From Chloroflexota bacterium (GTDB taxonomy: Bacteria; Chloroflexota; Anaerolineae; Anaerolineales; Anaerolineaceae), in assembly GCA_021779955.1 (NCBI GenBank), contig JAJXZS010000017.1:1-36534 (forward strand): a stretch of 36,534 nucleotides of DNA, in the 5' to 3' direction. The position numbers and the translations under genes were made by a program. Of this stretch, positions 18,815 to 27,420 are shown in pieces (position 1 is the first letter of the stretch; each line of letters starts with the position of its first letter). A model generated the notes under the pieces. The model saw only the letters and a program-made list of their open reading frames with translations, ran no database searches and was not told where the DNA came from.

Positions 18815-19840
18815 CTAGAAAATGTCCTGGTTTGCCTTCACCCACTCGAACAGCCGCCGGATACCTTCCTCCGCGCTGACCTGAGGTTTCCAGCCGAGTA
18901 ACCGGTTTGCCTTGCGAATGTCCGAAATGAATACCGGTTGATCTCCCGGCCGCCAATCGCCGCGTGCTACGTTTAGCTTGCGGCCAAGCAGTTTTTCGAG
19001 CATGGGCGCAAACTCGGTCCAGATCGCGATGGTATTGGATCTTCCCCCGCCGATGTTGAAAACCTGGCCGGCAGCCTGATTGATGTGCTCGAATGCTGCA
19101 TCGTAGGCATTCAACAGATCTTCAACAAACAGGATATCCCGCACCTGCTTCCCATCGCCGTAGATGGTGATTGGGCGCCCGGTAATGGCAGCGATGATAA
19201 ACCAGGCGACCCAGCCCTGGTCCTCCACTCCAAATTGCCGTGTGCCGTAAATGCAACTCTGGCGAAAAACCACGCTGGGCAAGCCGTAAATCCGGTGATA
19301 ATCGCGCACGTATTGATCGCCGCAGCCCTTGCTGCAGCCGTATGGCGAATGGAAGTCAAGCGGCTGTGCTTCCGAAGCGCCTTCGGGCAGATCGGCGTAG
19401 TCATAGTGCGTTTCATGCTCCACGACCCTGACATCTTCCATCCCGCCGTAGACCTTGTTGGTCGAAGAATACAGAAAGGCGGGATTCTTGCCTGAAGCCC
19501 TCGCCGCCTCGAGTACATTGAACGTCCCGTTGGCGTTGATCTCGAAATCCGTACGCGGGTCGGTTACCGAAGTTGTAACGGCCACCTGAGCTGCCAGGTG
19601 GACGATCCTGTCCGCTGAAGATGCCGCCATGCGGATCATATCGGCATCTCGCACGTCTCCAACGATCAGTTCGAACGATTTCTCGCCAAATTGACGGCGC
19701 AACCATTCGATGTTCGCTTCTGCGCCGCTGCGTGACAGATTATCGAAAATGATGATCTTGTTTCCACGTTGGATGCCCCTTGCAGCGTAGTTTGAACCAA
19801 TGAAACCCGCTCCACCTGTGATCAGAGTAATGCCTTTCAT
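18815..19840 (-). CDS. Extended SDR sugar epimerase, CDP-paratose 2-epimerase-like
   Basis: A 341-residue nucleotide-sugar SDR. The NAD site is TGGAGFIGSN (residues 8-17) and the catalytic pair is Tyr167/Lys171 in SPYGCSKG. The segments FDNLSRSGAE, QVAVTTSVTDP, SSTNKVYGG, LDFHSPYGCSKG and DQGWVAWF, in that order, closely follow CDP-tyvelose (CDP-paratose) 2-epimerase RfbE as I remember it, more than UDP-glucose 4-epimerase. The reaction would invert C2 of a CDP-dideoxyhexose, but genes making CDP-paratose are not in this window, so the true substrate may differ. ATG follows GGAGG by 3 bases; the gap to the upstream gene is 10 bases. It probably supplies a sugar to the adjacent glycosyltransferases. 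Confidence 0.85.
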   Translation of the reverse strand: MKGITLITGGAGFIGSNYAARGIQRGNKIIIFDNLSRSGAEANIEWLRRQFGEKSFELIVGDVRDADMIRMAASSADRIVHLAAQVAVTTSVTDPRTDFEINANGTFNVLEAARASGKNPAFLYSSTNKVYGGMEDVRVVEHETHYDYADLPEGASEAQPLDFHSPYGCSKGCGDQYVRDYHRIYGLPSVVFRQSCIYGTRQFGVEDQGWVAWFIIAAITGRPITIYGDGKQVRDILFVEDLLNAYDAAFEHINQAAGQVFNIGGGRSNTIAIWTEFAPMLEKLLGRKLNVARGDWRPGDQPVFISDIRKANRLLGWKPQVSAEEGIRRLFEWVKANQDIF

Positions 19841-19850
19841 AATCCTCCGT

Positions 19851-20873
19851 TTATTCCTGTGCTATGGAGCTTTCGCTCTGCACTGCTGATTTGGAAAGCA
19901 ATGAACCAAGCGATTGTTTTTCCCGCATCAATCCCCACACGCCCAGGAGCACTGCGACGATCACCTGTGCAAAATGCACGATAATCGCGTATGCCAATGC
20001 CAGGGAACTGTCCAGGCCAAGCAGTGTCAGGGCTGCGACCATCGCTGCTTCGAACAATCCAATTCCGGCTGGCGCTGAGGGCAAAGCTACGCCGAGAGCA
20101 ATGATCGAACAGGAGAAAAGTGCCCACCATACCGGAGCGTTCGGCGCAATCTGCAAAATCGCCAGGTAGTAGAAAGAGATCCATACCACCCATGTGGCAG
20201 CGATCCAGAATAGACTCATAATGAATTGCGAAGGCCTTGTGAGCATTCCAAATCCCTGGATCAGTTTCTCGAGGGGCGGCACAAGATTCTTTTTCACAAA
20301 TTCGTGCTTCGCGCTGACCTTGTAAAGCCAGCCGCTGACGGATGTCTGGTTGCGCGCGATGAAGAACAACGCTGCCAGCGCAATGACCACAAGCACAAGC
20401 GCAACGAGAGCCACCGGCCTCACCCACGCCGCCCCGATGACAAATGGAAGTGTGGAGAGCACCAAAGCTGCTGCAATTGCCAGGTCAAAAGCACGCTCAA
20501 TGATCACCGAAGACAATGCCCGAAAGGTACCCAAACCGGAAAGCTTGCCGATATAGATCGAACGGCCAACTTCTCCGGCTTTCAATGGGAAAATATCGTT
20601 GAGAAAATACCCTTCGCTGACCCCGAAGAACGCCTGGATCCAGTTCACCGGTTTGCCCAGAATGGTCTGCCAGGCTTTGCCTCTTACCATAAGCGATAGA
20701 ATAATCAAGATGAAAACAACCGCCAGGAATTGCGGACTGGCAGTGGTGAATGCCCGCACCAAATCTTCCCACTTGGCTACGCGAAAGAGAACAAACAGCG
20801 CTCCTGCGCTGACGATTACCCCGGGAAGCCACTTGCCTACCTGCTTCATCCCCCTTTTGGGTGTTTCGTTCAC
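19851..20873 (-). CDS. LPG-synthase-type membrane protein (UPF0104 / AglD-like)
   Basis: A polytopic membrane protein of 340 residues in the lysylphosphatidylglycerol synthase TM-region family (PF03706), which also includes archaeal AglD. Hydrophobic helices run along most of its length; [18 protein letters not shown] (about 85-103) and [12 protein letters not shown] (about 270) are typical family landmarks. It lacks the soluble aminoacyl-transfer domain of MprF, so lipid aminoacylation is not expected. The start is set at a GTG (20873) that overlaps the lepA stop as GTGA, with GGAGG 4 bases upstream. A longer frame from 21008 would lie inside lepA, and an ATG at 20849 has G-rich sequence directly abutting it. 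In this context a role in lipid-linked glycan export or transfer is plausible but unproven. Confidence 0.85.
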   Translation of the reverse strand: MNETPKRGMKQVGKWLPGVIVSAGALFVLFRVAKWEDLVRAFTTASPQFLAVVFILIILSLMVRGKAWQTILGKPVNWIQAFFGVSEGYFLNDIFPLKAGEVGRSIYIGKLSGLGTFRALSSVIIERAFDLAIAAALVLSTLPFVIGAAWVRPVALVALVLVVIALAALFFIARNQTSVSGWLYKVSAKHEFVKKNLVPPLEKLIQGFGMLTRPSQFIMSLFWIAATWVVWISFYYLAILQIAPNAPVWWALFSCSIIALGVALPSAPAGIGLFEAAMVAALTLLGLDSSLALAYAIIVHFAQVIVAVLLGVWGLMREKQSLGSLLSKSAVQSESSIAQE

Positions 20874-22669
20874 TCGTCCTCCAGTTTCAGCACCGCCATG
20901 AAAGCTTCCTGGGGAATTTCCACACTTCCTACCATTTTCATGCGGCGTTTTCCGCGTTTTTGTTTTTCGAGCAGCTTCTTCTTGCGTGTGATATCGCCTC
21001 CATAGCACTTGGCGAGCACATCCTTGCGCAGCGCTTTGACGTTCGCACGTGAGATTACTCTCCCGCTTGCAGATGCCTGGATCGCGACATCGAAGAGCTG
21101 ACGGGGGATCAGCTTTTTCAGCTTGGTCACCAGCGCCTGGCCCTTGTGATATGAGTCTTCCTTATGCACGATCGCAGCCAGGGCATCCACAGGCTCATCG
21201 TCAACAAGCACTTCCAACTTCACGAGATTTCCGGCTCGATATTCCAGGAAATGATAGTCCATCGATGCATAACCGCGCGTTCGCGATTTGAGCTCGTCGA
21301 AAAAGTTGACGATCAATTCAGAAAGCGGTATGTCATAGTTCAACTGCACCCGGTTTGGCGCAGGATAATCTTGCGAAATGAAAAGGCCGCGTCTTTCCTT
21401 CGCCAGGATCATGATCGTCCCGTAGAATTCGGTGGGTGTGATGATCTCCAGCCGCATCCACGGCTCGCGGATTTCCTCGATAAGGTTCTCGTCAGGCAGG
21501 CGCGCAGGTGAATCGACGATCTCCACCTGTCCACTTTGCATGATCACTTCGTACTCTACAGACGGTGCAGTGACTACGATTTCCAGGTCGTATTCCCGCT
21601 CAAGGCGTTCCTGGGTGATTTCCATGTGAAACAGGCCCAAAAAGCCGCACCGGAAACCGAAGTTCAACGCTTGCGATGTCTCTGGCTCGTAGACCAGCGA
21701 AGCATCGTTCAACTGCAGCTTCTCAAGTGCTTCCTTCAGCGCTTCGTAATCTTCACCTTCCACAGGGTAAATACCGGCATAAACCATCGGTTTGGGGTGG
21801 CGATAACCTGGCAGTGGCTCGGTTGCAGGCGCGCTCGCCAGCGTAACCGTATCACCAACCCGCGATTCCTTGACCGTCTTCAATCCCGTGGCGACATATC
21901 CTACTTCGCCGGATTTCAACCTTTCCACGGGGATCATGCCGGGTGAGAAATACCCGATCTCCACAGGATGCATTTCGACGTTGGTCGCCATCATGCGCAA
22001 GGCTGTACTCGCCGGTATGATCCCCGAAAACACGCGTACATAAGCTACAACACCCTTGTAAGAATCGTAATGCGAATCGAAGACCAGTGCTTTCAAGGCT
22101 TCATCATCAGCCTGCTTGGGTGCCGGGATTTCCTCGACAATCTTTTCGAGCACTTTATCGACGTTGATCCCTTCCTTGGCGGATACCCGAAGGATCGTAT
22201 CGGCAGGAGTTCCAAGCAGAGCCTCGAGGTCGCTTGCCACTTCGTCAGCATGGGCAGATGGCAGGTCGATCTTGTTGATCACGGGCAAAATGGCAAGATT
22301 GGACTCGATCGCCATATAAAGATTGGCCAGTGTTTGTGCCTGGATGCCTTGCGTGGCATCAACGACGAGCACCGCTCCCTCGCATGCGTCGAGAGCCCTA
22401 CTCACCTCGTAATTGAAATCCACGTGCCCGGGGGTATCGATGAGATTAAGCTCGTAGACTTCGGCTTTATAGGTATATTTCATCCGCACCGCAGAAGCTT
22501 TGATCGTCACCCCTTTTTCGCGCTCCAGATCCATGGTATCCAGCACCTGCTCCACCATGTCGCGGTCCGAAACGGTACCCGTGAGTTGGAGCATGCGGTC
22601 CGCAAGCGTGGACTTCCCATGATCCACGTGGGCAATGATACAAAAATTCCGGATGTAATTACCTGCCAT
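20870..22669 (-). CDS. lepA: Elongation factor 4 (LepA GTPase)
   Basis: A 599-residue translational GTPase, the normal length for LepA/EF-4, which acts on the ribosome during translation or initiation. GTP-binding motifs are AHVDHGKST (residues 13-21), [13 protein letters not shown] and SAKEG. The LepA-specific C-terminal domain is present and ends with [17 protein letters not shown] and a short acidic tail. It is the first gene of the long minus-strand run that continues into the glycan genes and is translationally coupled to the next one by a 4-base overlap. There is no Shine-Dalgarno sequence before the ATG; a TATACT lies 11 bases upstream, which suggests a very short or absent leader. Confidence 0.97.
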   Translation of the reverse strand: MAGNYIRNFCIIAHVDHGKSTLADRMLQLTGTVSDRDMVEQVLDTMDLEREKGVTIKASAVRMKYTYKAEVYELNLIDTPGHVDFNYEVSRALDACEGAVLVVDATQGIQAQTLANLYMAIESNLAILPVINKIDLPSAHADEVASDLEALLGTPADTILRVSAKEGINVDKVLEKIVEEIPAPKQADDEALKALVFDSHYDSYKGVVAYVRVFSGIIPASTALRMMATNVEMHPVEIGYFSPGMIPVERLKSGEVGYVATGLKTVKESRVGDTVTLASAPATEPLPGYRHPKPMVYAGIYPVEGEDYEALKEALEKLQLNDASLVYEPETSQALNFGFRCGFLGLFHMEITQERLEREYDLEIVVTAPSVEYEVIMQSGQVEIVDSPARLPDENLIEEIREPWMRLEIITPTEFYGTIMILAKERRGLFISQDYPAPNRVQLNYDIPLSELIVNFFDELKSRTRGYASMDYHFLEYRAGNLVKLEVLVDDEPVDALAAIVHKEDSYHKGQALVTKLKKLIPRQLFDVAIQASASGRVISRANVKALRKDVLAKCYGGDITRKKKLLEKQKRGKRRMKMVGSVEIPQEAFMAVLKLEDE

Positions 22670-22680
22670 AATCGGAGTTT

Positions 22681-22686
22681 AGTATA
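22681..22686 (-). promoter_or_regulatory. Possible -10 element of lepA
   Basis: TATACT on the minus strand, 11 bases before the lepA ATG, in a 62-base gap between tlyA and lepA. No good -35 is found 16-18 bases upstream, so the call is weak. The predicted transcript would have a leader of only about 5 nt, which fits the lack of a Shine-Dalgarno sequence. Confidence 0.3.
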
Positions 22687-22731
22687 CCCTATTCTTTTAA
22701 GAATTGGTTTTCTTTACACTCCAAGTAAAGA

Positions 22732-23538
22732 CTAAGAGACCATTAATTTTGTTCCATCCGTAAACAACGGATCGATCAATTGGCCTGGATCTTGCTTTGC
22801 TTTCCCTGGAACCAGCAGATGCACCAGGAATTCCGTGTTTCCCTTCGGGCCAAGTAAGGGAGAGCGGATCAGACCCGTCGCTTCAAAACCTACGCTCTCC
22901 GCAAAGCTCAAGATGCGCACGAGTACCTCGCGGTGAATTTGCGGGTCGCGGATGACTCCATCGCCCTTTGCAGCATCTGCCTTTCCCGCTTCGAATTGCG
23001 GCTTGATTAGCGCGATCACTTCTCCGTTGTTGCTCCCGAACCATTTTTTTACAACCGGAAGGATGATCCTGAGCGAGATAAAAGAAGCATCAATGCTCAC
23101 AAGCGCGACCAGCTCGGGCAAGCTGCTTACGTTACGGGCATTCGTCCGTTCCATCAATACCACCCGCGGATCGTTACGCAGCTTCCAATGCATGATCCCA
23201 TAGCCCACATCGATGGCGTACACCCTGGATGCTCCGTGTTGCAGCAAGCAATCCGTGAACCCGCCGGTGCTCGAGCCAACGTCTGCGCAGACGAGCCCCG
23301 CAAGGTCGGTTCGCTCGAACGCAATCAACGCGGCTTCCAGCTTTTCGCCGCCCCGCGAGACGAATCTGGGTCCCTGCTCGATATTGATTTCGACATTTTC
23401 GTTGAACTTGCCCGATGCCTTCAACACCACCTGCCCGTTCACACGTACTTCCCCCGCCATGATCAGGCGTTGGGCAATCGAGCGGCTCTCGACCAGGCCT
23501 TTTTCTTGCAACAAGACGTCCAAACGCTTCTTTTCCAT
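22732..23538 (-). CDS. tlyA: TlyA-family rRNA 2'-O-methyltransferase
   Basis: A 268-residue protein with an N-terminal S4 RNA-binding domain (about 4-60: RLDVLLQEKGLVESR, AGEVRVNG) and a FtsJ/RrmJ-type SAM-dependent methyltransferase domain. The SAM loop is DVGSSTGGFTD at residues 86-96, followed by AIDVGYGIMHWKL, SIDASFISL and ALIKPQFE, all typical of the family. Relatives methylate 16S and 23S rRNA; some are annotated as hemolysins, but the domain content favours rRNA modification. It is divergent from the UbiA-type gene across only 46 bases. It has no Shine-Dalgarno sequence, and a TAAAAT hexamer ends 6 bases before its ATG. Confidence 0.94.
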   Translation of the reverse strand: MEKKRLDVLLQEKGLVESRSIAQRLIMAGEVRVNGQVVLKASGKFNENVEINIEQGPRFVSRGGEKLEAALIAFERTDLAGLVCADVGSSTGGFTDCLLQHGASRVYAIDVGYGIMHWKLRNDPRVVLMERTNARNVSSLPELVALVSIDASFISLRIILPVVKKWFGSNNGEVIALIKPQFEAGKADAAKGDGVIRDPQIHREVLVRILSFAESVGFEATGLIRSPLLGPKGNTEFLVHLLVPGKAKQDPGQLIDPLFTDGTKLMVS

Positions 23539-23544
23539 ATTTCA

Positions 23545-23573
23545 ATTTTACTTGTGAAAAACTCACTTGTGAT
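23545..23573 (-). promoter_or_regulatory. Possible leaderless promoter of tlyA
   Basis: On the minus strand ATCACA (23568-23573) and TAAAAT (23545-23550) are 17 bases apart. The -10 ends 6 bases before the ATG. The -35 abuts and shares one base with the -10 proposed for the divergent gene, so the two promoters would compete. Confidence 0.45.
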
Positions 23574-23578
23574 ATATT
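23552..23578 (+). promoter_or_regulatory. Possible leaderless promoter of the UbiA-type gene
   Basis: TTGTGA (23552-23557) and TATATT (23573-23578) are 15 bases apart, and TATATT ends 6 bases before the ATG at 23585. An ACTTGTGA sequence occurs twice here (23550-23557 and 23565-23572) with a 15-base period, which could also be an operator. The short spacer makes the promoter call tentative. Confidence 0.4.
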
Positions 23579-23584
23579 TGTCCT

Positions 23585-24448
23585 ATGCTTAAATACCTGT
23601 TCAAAGCAATGCGTCCACGTCAGTGGACCAAGAACGCTTTCATCTTCGCAGCCCTGGTATTTGACCGCCAATTGCTCATGCTCAACTCTCTCGAACGCAC
23701 ATTCATCGCGTTCGTCGTATTTTGTCTCCTCTCGAGCGGAGTCTACATCATCAATGACGTCATGGATATCGACGCCGACCGCCTGCATCCCACTAAAAAG
23801 AATCGTCCGATTGCTTCGGGTAAAATTCCCATTCCCCTGGCGATTGGCTTTGCAGTCTTCCTGGTTTTAGCCTCCCTGGTCATCGCTTATCTAACGTCGA
23901 TTGAGCTCGCCGCCATCGCCGGGATTTATCTTCTGGTCAACCTGGCATATTCGAAATGGCTCAAGCATGTTGTCATTCTTGACGTTCTGATCATCGCCTT
24001 CGGTTTCGTGCTCAGGGTTGCTGCCGGCGTATCGGTAATCCATGTGGAGCGTTTCTCTCCCTGGCTCTACGCCGTGATGACCCTGCTCGCACTCTTCATG
24101 GGCTTTGGAAAACGCCGCGCCGAATTGGCGGCTGAAAATAATGGCATTCGCAAGGTCTTGAGCGGATACTCGATGGCCTTCATCGATCAGATGATAACCA
24201 TTGTCTCTGCCAGTACGATCATGGCGTATTCGCTTTACACTTTCTCGGCTCCCAACCTTCCCGACAATTACCTGATGATGATCACGATCCCTTTCGTTCT
24301 CTACGGGATTTTCCGCTACCTATACCTAATTCAGATCAAGAATGCAGGCGGTGAGCCTGAAGAACTGATCCTCACCGACCATCCCCTGCAGGCCGCGGTG
24401 GTTTTATGGGGTTTGACATGTATTGCAATCTTTTATTTCGTAAAATAA
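23585..24448 (+). CDS. UbiA prenyltransferase, decaprenyl-phosphate phosphoribosyltransferase type
   Basis: A polytopic membrane enzyme of 287 residues. The opening RPRQWTKN (10-17) and NDVMDIDADRLHP (Asn57, Asp58, Asp61, Asp65) match the UbiA subgroup that moves phosphoribose from PRPP to a polyprenyl phosphate, as mycobacterial Rv3806c does in making the arabinose donor. KKNRPIASG and YSKWLKHVVILDVL also fit that subgroup better than quinone or heme prenyltransferases. The product would be a lipid-linked pentose usable by extracytoplasmic glycosyltransferases. It is followed 6 bases later by mevalonate kinase and then IPK, which supply isoprenoid units, a coherent arrangement. The exact substrate is inferred. 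Confidence 0.88.
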   Translation: MLKYLFKAMRPRQWTKNAFIFAALVFDRQLLMLNSLERTFIAFVVFCLLSSGVYIINDVMDIDADRLHPTKKNRPIASGKIPIPLAIGFAVFLVLASLVIAYLTSIELAAIAGIYLLVNLAYSKWLKHVVILDVLIIAFGFVLRVAAGVSVIHVERFSPWLYAVMTLLALFMGFGKRRAELAAENNGIRKVLSGYSMAFIDQMITIVSASTIMAYSLYTFSAPNLPDNYLMMITIPFVLYGIFRYLYLIQIKNAGGEPEELILTDHPLQAAVVLWGLTCIAIFYFVK

Positions 24449-24454
24449 TAAGAA

Positions 24455-25411
24455 ATGCCTGCGATTAGCGCTTCCGCACCTGGTAAGATCATCCTCTTCG
24501 GTGAGCATGCCGTCGTCTATAACCGTCCTGCCATAGCAGTGCCCGTACTTCAGGTTGCAGCTAAAGCTACGGTAGTTGCAGACCCCCTCGCCCCTCCGCA
24601 TACCGTCTGGATCGATGCACCGGTCATCGGCTTGAGCTCTGCCTTGAATGACCTCGACGAGAATCACCCCTTGCGCTACGTGATCAGCCTGGTGATGCAA
24701 GCGCTAGGCGTTTCCGAGTTTCCCTCCGCACGGATCAAACTCACCTCCACTATTCCCATTGCGGCCGGTTTGGGCTCCAGCTCTGCTTCATCGGTGGCGC
24801 TGGCCCGAGCGGTCTCCGAATTTCTGGGCCACCCTTTACTCGATGATCAGGTCAACCAGATCGCCTTCGAAGTCGAAAAAATCCACCACGTTCATCCTTC
24901 AGGCATTGATAACACCGTCACAACCTACGCCAGGCCTGTCTTTTTCATCCGTAACCGGCCGGTTGAACAGATGGAGATCGGCGCTCCACTTACCTTCGTC
25001 ATCGGTGATACCGGCCAGGGCAGCCACACGAGCGTTGTTGTGGCGGACGTTCGCCGCAATTGGACCCTCGACCCGAAAAAATATGATGCTATTTTCGATC
25101 AGATCGCTGGTTGCACTCTTCAGGGTCGCCAGGTAATGAAATCCGGCTCGTTGACCGAATTGGGCCAATGGATGCTCCTCAACCATGAGCTCCTTCGGAA
25201 GATCGATGTTTCATCTACATTGCTGGACAGCCTGGTCGCATCGGCGGTATCCTCGGGTGCATTGGGCGCCAAACTATCCGGAGGCGGCCGGGGAGGCAAT
25301 ATGATTGCCCTGGCGCCTTCCATCGATCATGCAACAGAGATCGCCTCAACCCTCAAGAATGCTGGCGCAGTCAACACGATCGTCACCACAGTTCCTGCAA
25401 GTAAGAGGTGA
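24455..25411 (+). CDS. mvk: Mevalonate kinase
   Basis: A GHMP-family kinase of 318 residues that phosphorylates mevalonate to 5-phosphomevalonate. APGKIILFGEHAVVY (8-22) is the usual mevalonate-kinase N-terminal signature. The ATP-binding loop is PIAAGLGSSSASSVA, and HPSGIDN contributes catalytic and substrate residues. The C-terminal GHMP motif is AKLSGGGRGGNMIAL. It lies 6 bases after the UbiA-type gene and 3 bases before isopentenyl phosphate kinase. Pairing with IPK points to the alternative mevalonate route, in which phosphomevalonate is decarboxylated to isopentenyl phosphate, as described for Roseiflexus and haloarchaea. The decarboxylase is not in this window. Confidence 0.95.
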   Translation: MPAISASAPGKIILFGEHAVVYNRPAIAVPVLQVAAKATVVADPLAPPHTVWIDAPVIGLSSALNDLDENHPLRYVISLVMQALGVSEFPSARIKLTSTIPIAAGLGSSSASSVALARAVSEFLGHPLLDDQVNQIAFEVEKIHHVHPSGIDNTVTTYARPVFFIRNRPVEQMEIGAPLTFVIGDTGQGSHTSVVVADVRRNWTLDPKKYDAIFDQIAGCTLQGRQVMKSGSLTELGQWMLLNHELLRKIDVSSTLLDSLVASAVSSGALGAKLSGGGRGGNMIALAPSIDHATEIASTLKNAGAVNTIVTTVPASKR

Positions 25412-25414
25412 CAT

Positions 25415-26218
25415 TTGAATAGGCTGGTTTTCCTCAAACTCGGCGGCTCACTAATCACTAATAAAAATGTGGCTCATCAAGCCGAAACCGGATACATCCG
25501 CAAACTCGGGGATGAGATCCACTCCATTCTGCATGCAAACCCTGAATTGCAGTTGCTGCTCGGTCACGGCTCGGGCTCCTTCGGCCATGTTCCGGCAAGG
25601 CAATATCACACCCGCGAAGGTGTACACACACTCGAAGAATGGAAAGGGTTTGCGCAGGTCTGGAACGAAGCCAGGGCGCTCGACCAGGTCGTCATTGAGC
25701 AGCTCGCTGCTGCCAGGCTGCCAATTGTCTCCTTCCCCCCATCTGCTACGGTGACAGCCATGGATGGCAGGGTGAAACATTGGGACATCTCGCCCATTCA
25801 TTCAGCTCTCGACCACGGATTGGTTCCAATCATTCAGGGCGATGCCATCTTCGACGAAATTCGCGGAGGCACCATCCTCTCCACTGAAGAACTATTCATC
25901 TACCTCGCCGGCTTGCTTCAGCCATCGCTAATCCTCATCGCAGGCAGTGAACCGGGCGTCTGGGCAGACTTTCCTCAGCGAACGCGCCTGCTTGCCGAAA
26001 TCACGCCGGATGGGTATGCTGAGATTGCGCAGAAGGTTTTCCCCTCCAGCGCTGTCGATGTGACAGGCGGAATGGCATCCAAAGTTCGGGTCATGGTCGA
26101 ATTGGTCGCCGCCCAGCCTGAATTGCAGGTGCTGATCTTCAACCCCTCAGTGCCTGGTATCCTTACGGATGCCTTCGCCGGAAAAGCGGCAGGCACGTTG
26201 ATTCACAATCAGAAATAG
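25415..26218 (+). CDS. ipk: Isopentenyl phosphate kinase (archaeal type)
   Basis: An amino-acid-kinase-fold enzyme of 267 residues converting isopentenyl phosphate plus ATP to isopentenyl diphosphate. KLGGSLITNK (8-17) and GHGSGSFGH (50-58) are present; the final His58 corresponds to the catalytic histidine that separates IPK from other family members. DVTGGMASKV near residue 210 is the nucleotide-site segment. The start is a TTG at 25415 with AGAGGTG just upstream, overlapping the end of mevalonate kinase. Its stop codon TAG lies inside the Shine-Dalgarno sequence of the next gene, so the genes are tightly coupled. IPK is typical of archaea and known from some Chloroflexi. Confidence 0.94.
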   Translation: MNRLVFLKLGGSLITNKNVAHQAETGYIRKLGDEIHSILHANPELQLLLGHGSGSFGHVPARQYHTREGVHTLEEWKGFAQVWNEARALDQVVIEQLAAARLPIVSFPPSATVTAMDGRVKHWDISPIHSALDHGLVPIIQGDAIFDEIRGGTILSTEELFIYLAGLLQPSLILIAGSEPGVWADFPQRTRLLAEITPDGYAEIAQKVFPSSAVDVTGGMASKVRVMVELVAAQPELQVLIFNPSVPGILTDAFAGKAAGTLIHNQK

Positions 26219-26226
26219 GAGCTTCC

Positions 26227-27378
26227 ATGTTTTTCGACCGCAAGAAATTGGAAGAAATAGAGAGCCAGATCCTCGCCCCATACGCTACTCATGCGAGAGA
26301 CTCAAAGGGCCGAGCGCACGCTGAGCCAGAACCAGATTATCGCACTGCCTTTCAACGTGACCGTGACCGCATTTTACATACCACCGCTTTCCGCCGCCTG
26401 GAATACAAGACCCAGGTCTTTATCAATTATGAAGGGGATTACTACCGTACCCGCCTCACTCATACCCTCGAAGTCGCCCAGATCGGGCGCACGATTGCCC
26501 GCGCGCTCGGCGCTAATGAAGACCTTGTAGAGACCATTTCGCTCGCCCACGATCTTGGGCATCCGCCGTTCGGGCACTCGGGAGAAGCAGCGCTGAACGC
26601 CATGATGAAGGATCACGGCGGCTTCGACCACAACCGCCAATCCTTCCGCATCGTCACCGAGATAGAACAACGCTACCCCTCCTTCCCGGGACTCAACCTC
26701 ACCTGGGAAGTGCTCGAAGGCATGGTCAAGCACGAGACTGCATATGATTGGTCCGATGCGTCCGGGTTTGATCCTCAACTGCGCGGTAGCCTCGAAGCCC
26801 AGATCACCAACGTGTCAGATGAACTGGCATACACTGCTCACGATCTTGACGACGGCCTGCGCTCCAACCTGATCCGTCCGGAAATGCTCGAAGACATGGA
26901 TCTTTGGAAAATGGTAATCGCCAGCCTGGGCATCGACGGTTTGCATGTAGATGATCTCACCCGCCATCAGATCATACGCGAACTCATCGGCATCGAAGTG
27001 ACCCACATGATATACGATAGCAACATGCACATCCAGGATAGCGGCGTGAAAACCCTCCTTGAGCTCCAATCGCTGCCCTCCAATATCGTCCACTTCGACG
27101 CTGAGATGCAGATCAGGAACAAGGAATTGCGTGATTTCCTTTATCAGAATATGTATAGGCAGTACCGCGTGGTAAGGATGTCGAAGAAAGCAGAGCGGGT
27201 CCTTTCGGATCTCTTCACTGCCTACGTCACCGAACCGACTATGCTTCCACGCCAGTTTCAAGACCTGATCGCGATCAAAGGCCTCGAGCGCACCGTTTGC
27301 GATTACCTCGCGGGTATGACCGATCGATTTGCAGTCGAAGAATACCAAAAATTATTCGATCCTTCCCTCCTGCCTTAG
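26227..27378 (+). CDS. dGTPase-like HD-domain nucleotide triphosphohydrolase
   Basis: A 383-residue member of the deoxyguanosinetriphosphate triphosphohydrolase-like family (type 2, shorter than E. coli Dgt). It would cleave dNTPs to the deoxynucleoside and tripolyphosphate. The N-terminal FQRDRDRILHTTAFRRLEYK is the family's signature. The metal-binding HD residues are His79 (RLTHTLEVA), His108-Asp109 (AHDLGHPPFGHSG) and a later aspartate in SDELAYTAHDLDD (about 198-206). AGGAG sits 5 bases before the ATG, overlapping the IPK stop. It is transcribed with the isoprenoid genes but has no obvious shared function. Substrate specificity within the family varies. Confidence 0.94.
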   Translation: MFFDRKKLEEIESQILAPYATHARDSKGRAHAEPEPDYRTAFQRDRDRILHTTAFRRLEYKTQVFINYEGDYYRTRLTHTLEVAQIGRTIARALGANEDLVETISLAHDLGHPPFGHSGEAALNAMMKDHGGFDHNRQSFRIVTEIEQRYPSFPGLNLTWEVLEGMVKHETAYDWSDASGFDPQLRGSLEAQITNVSDELAYTAHDLDDGLRSNLIRPEMLEDMDLWKMVIASLGIDGLHVDDLTRHQIIRELIGIEVTHMIYDSNMHIQDSGVKTLLELQSLPSNIVHFDAEMQIRNKELRDFLYQNMYRQYRVVRMSKKAERVLSDLFTAYVTEPTMLPRQFQDLIAIKGLERTVCDYLAGMTDRFAVEEYQKLFDPSLLP

Positions 27379-27420
27379 ACGGGTTTAGAATAAGACACAG
27401 TTTACTGTTATGGAGACGTA

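Noticed and set aside
20874-21008. Longer start for the LPG-synthase-type gene
   Set aside because: It would add 45 hydrophilic residues encoded inside lepA; the GTG at 20873 has a good ribosome site and a GTGA coupling overlap.
22712-22730. CTTTAC/GTAAAG inverted repeat after tlyA as a terminator
   Set aside because: A 6-bp AT-rich stem with a 7-base loop and no T-run in the tlyA direction; likely chance.
21968-22735. 255-codon plus-strand open frame
   Set aside because: Antisense to the N-terminal GTPase domain of lepA, with no ribosome site or recognisable domain.
27397-27408. ACAGTTTACTGT palindrome before greA
   Set aside because: Short and AT-rich; no supporting promoter spacing, so not called as an operator.
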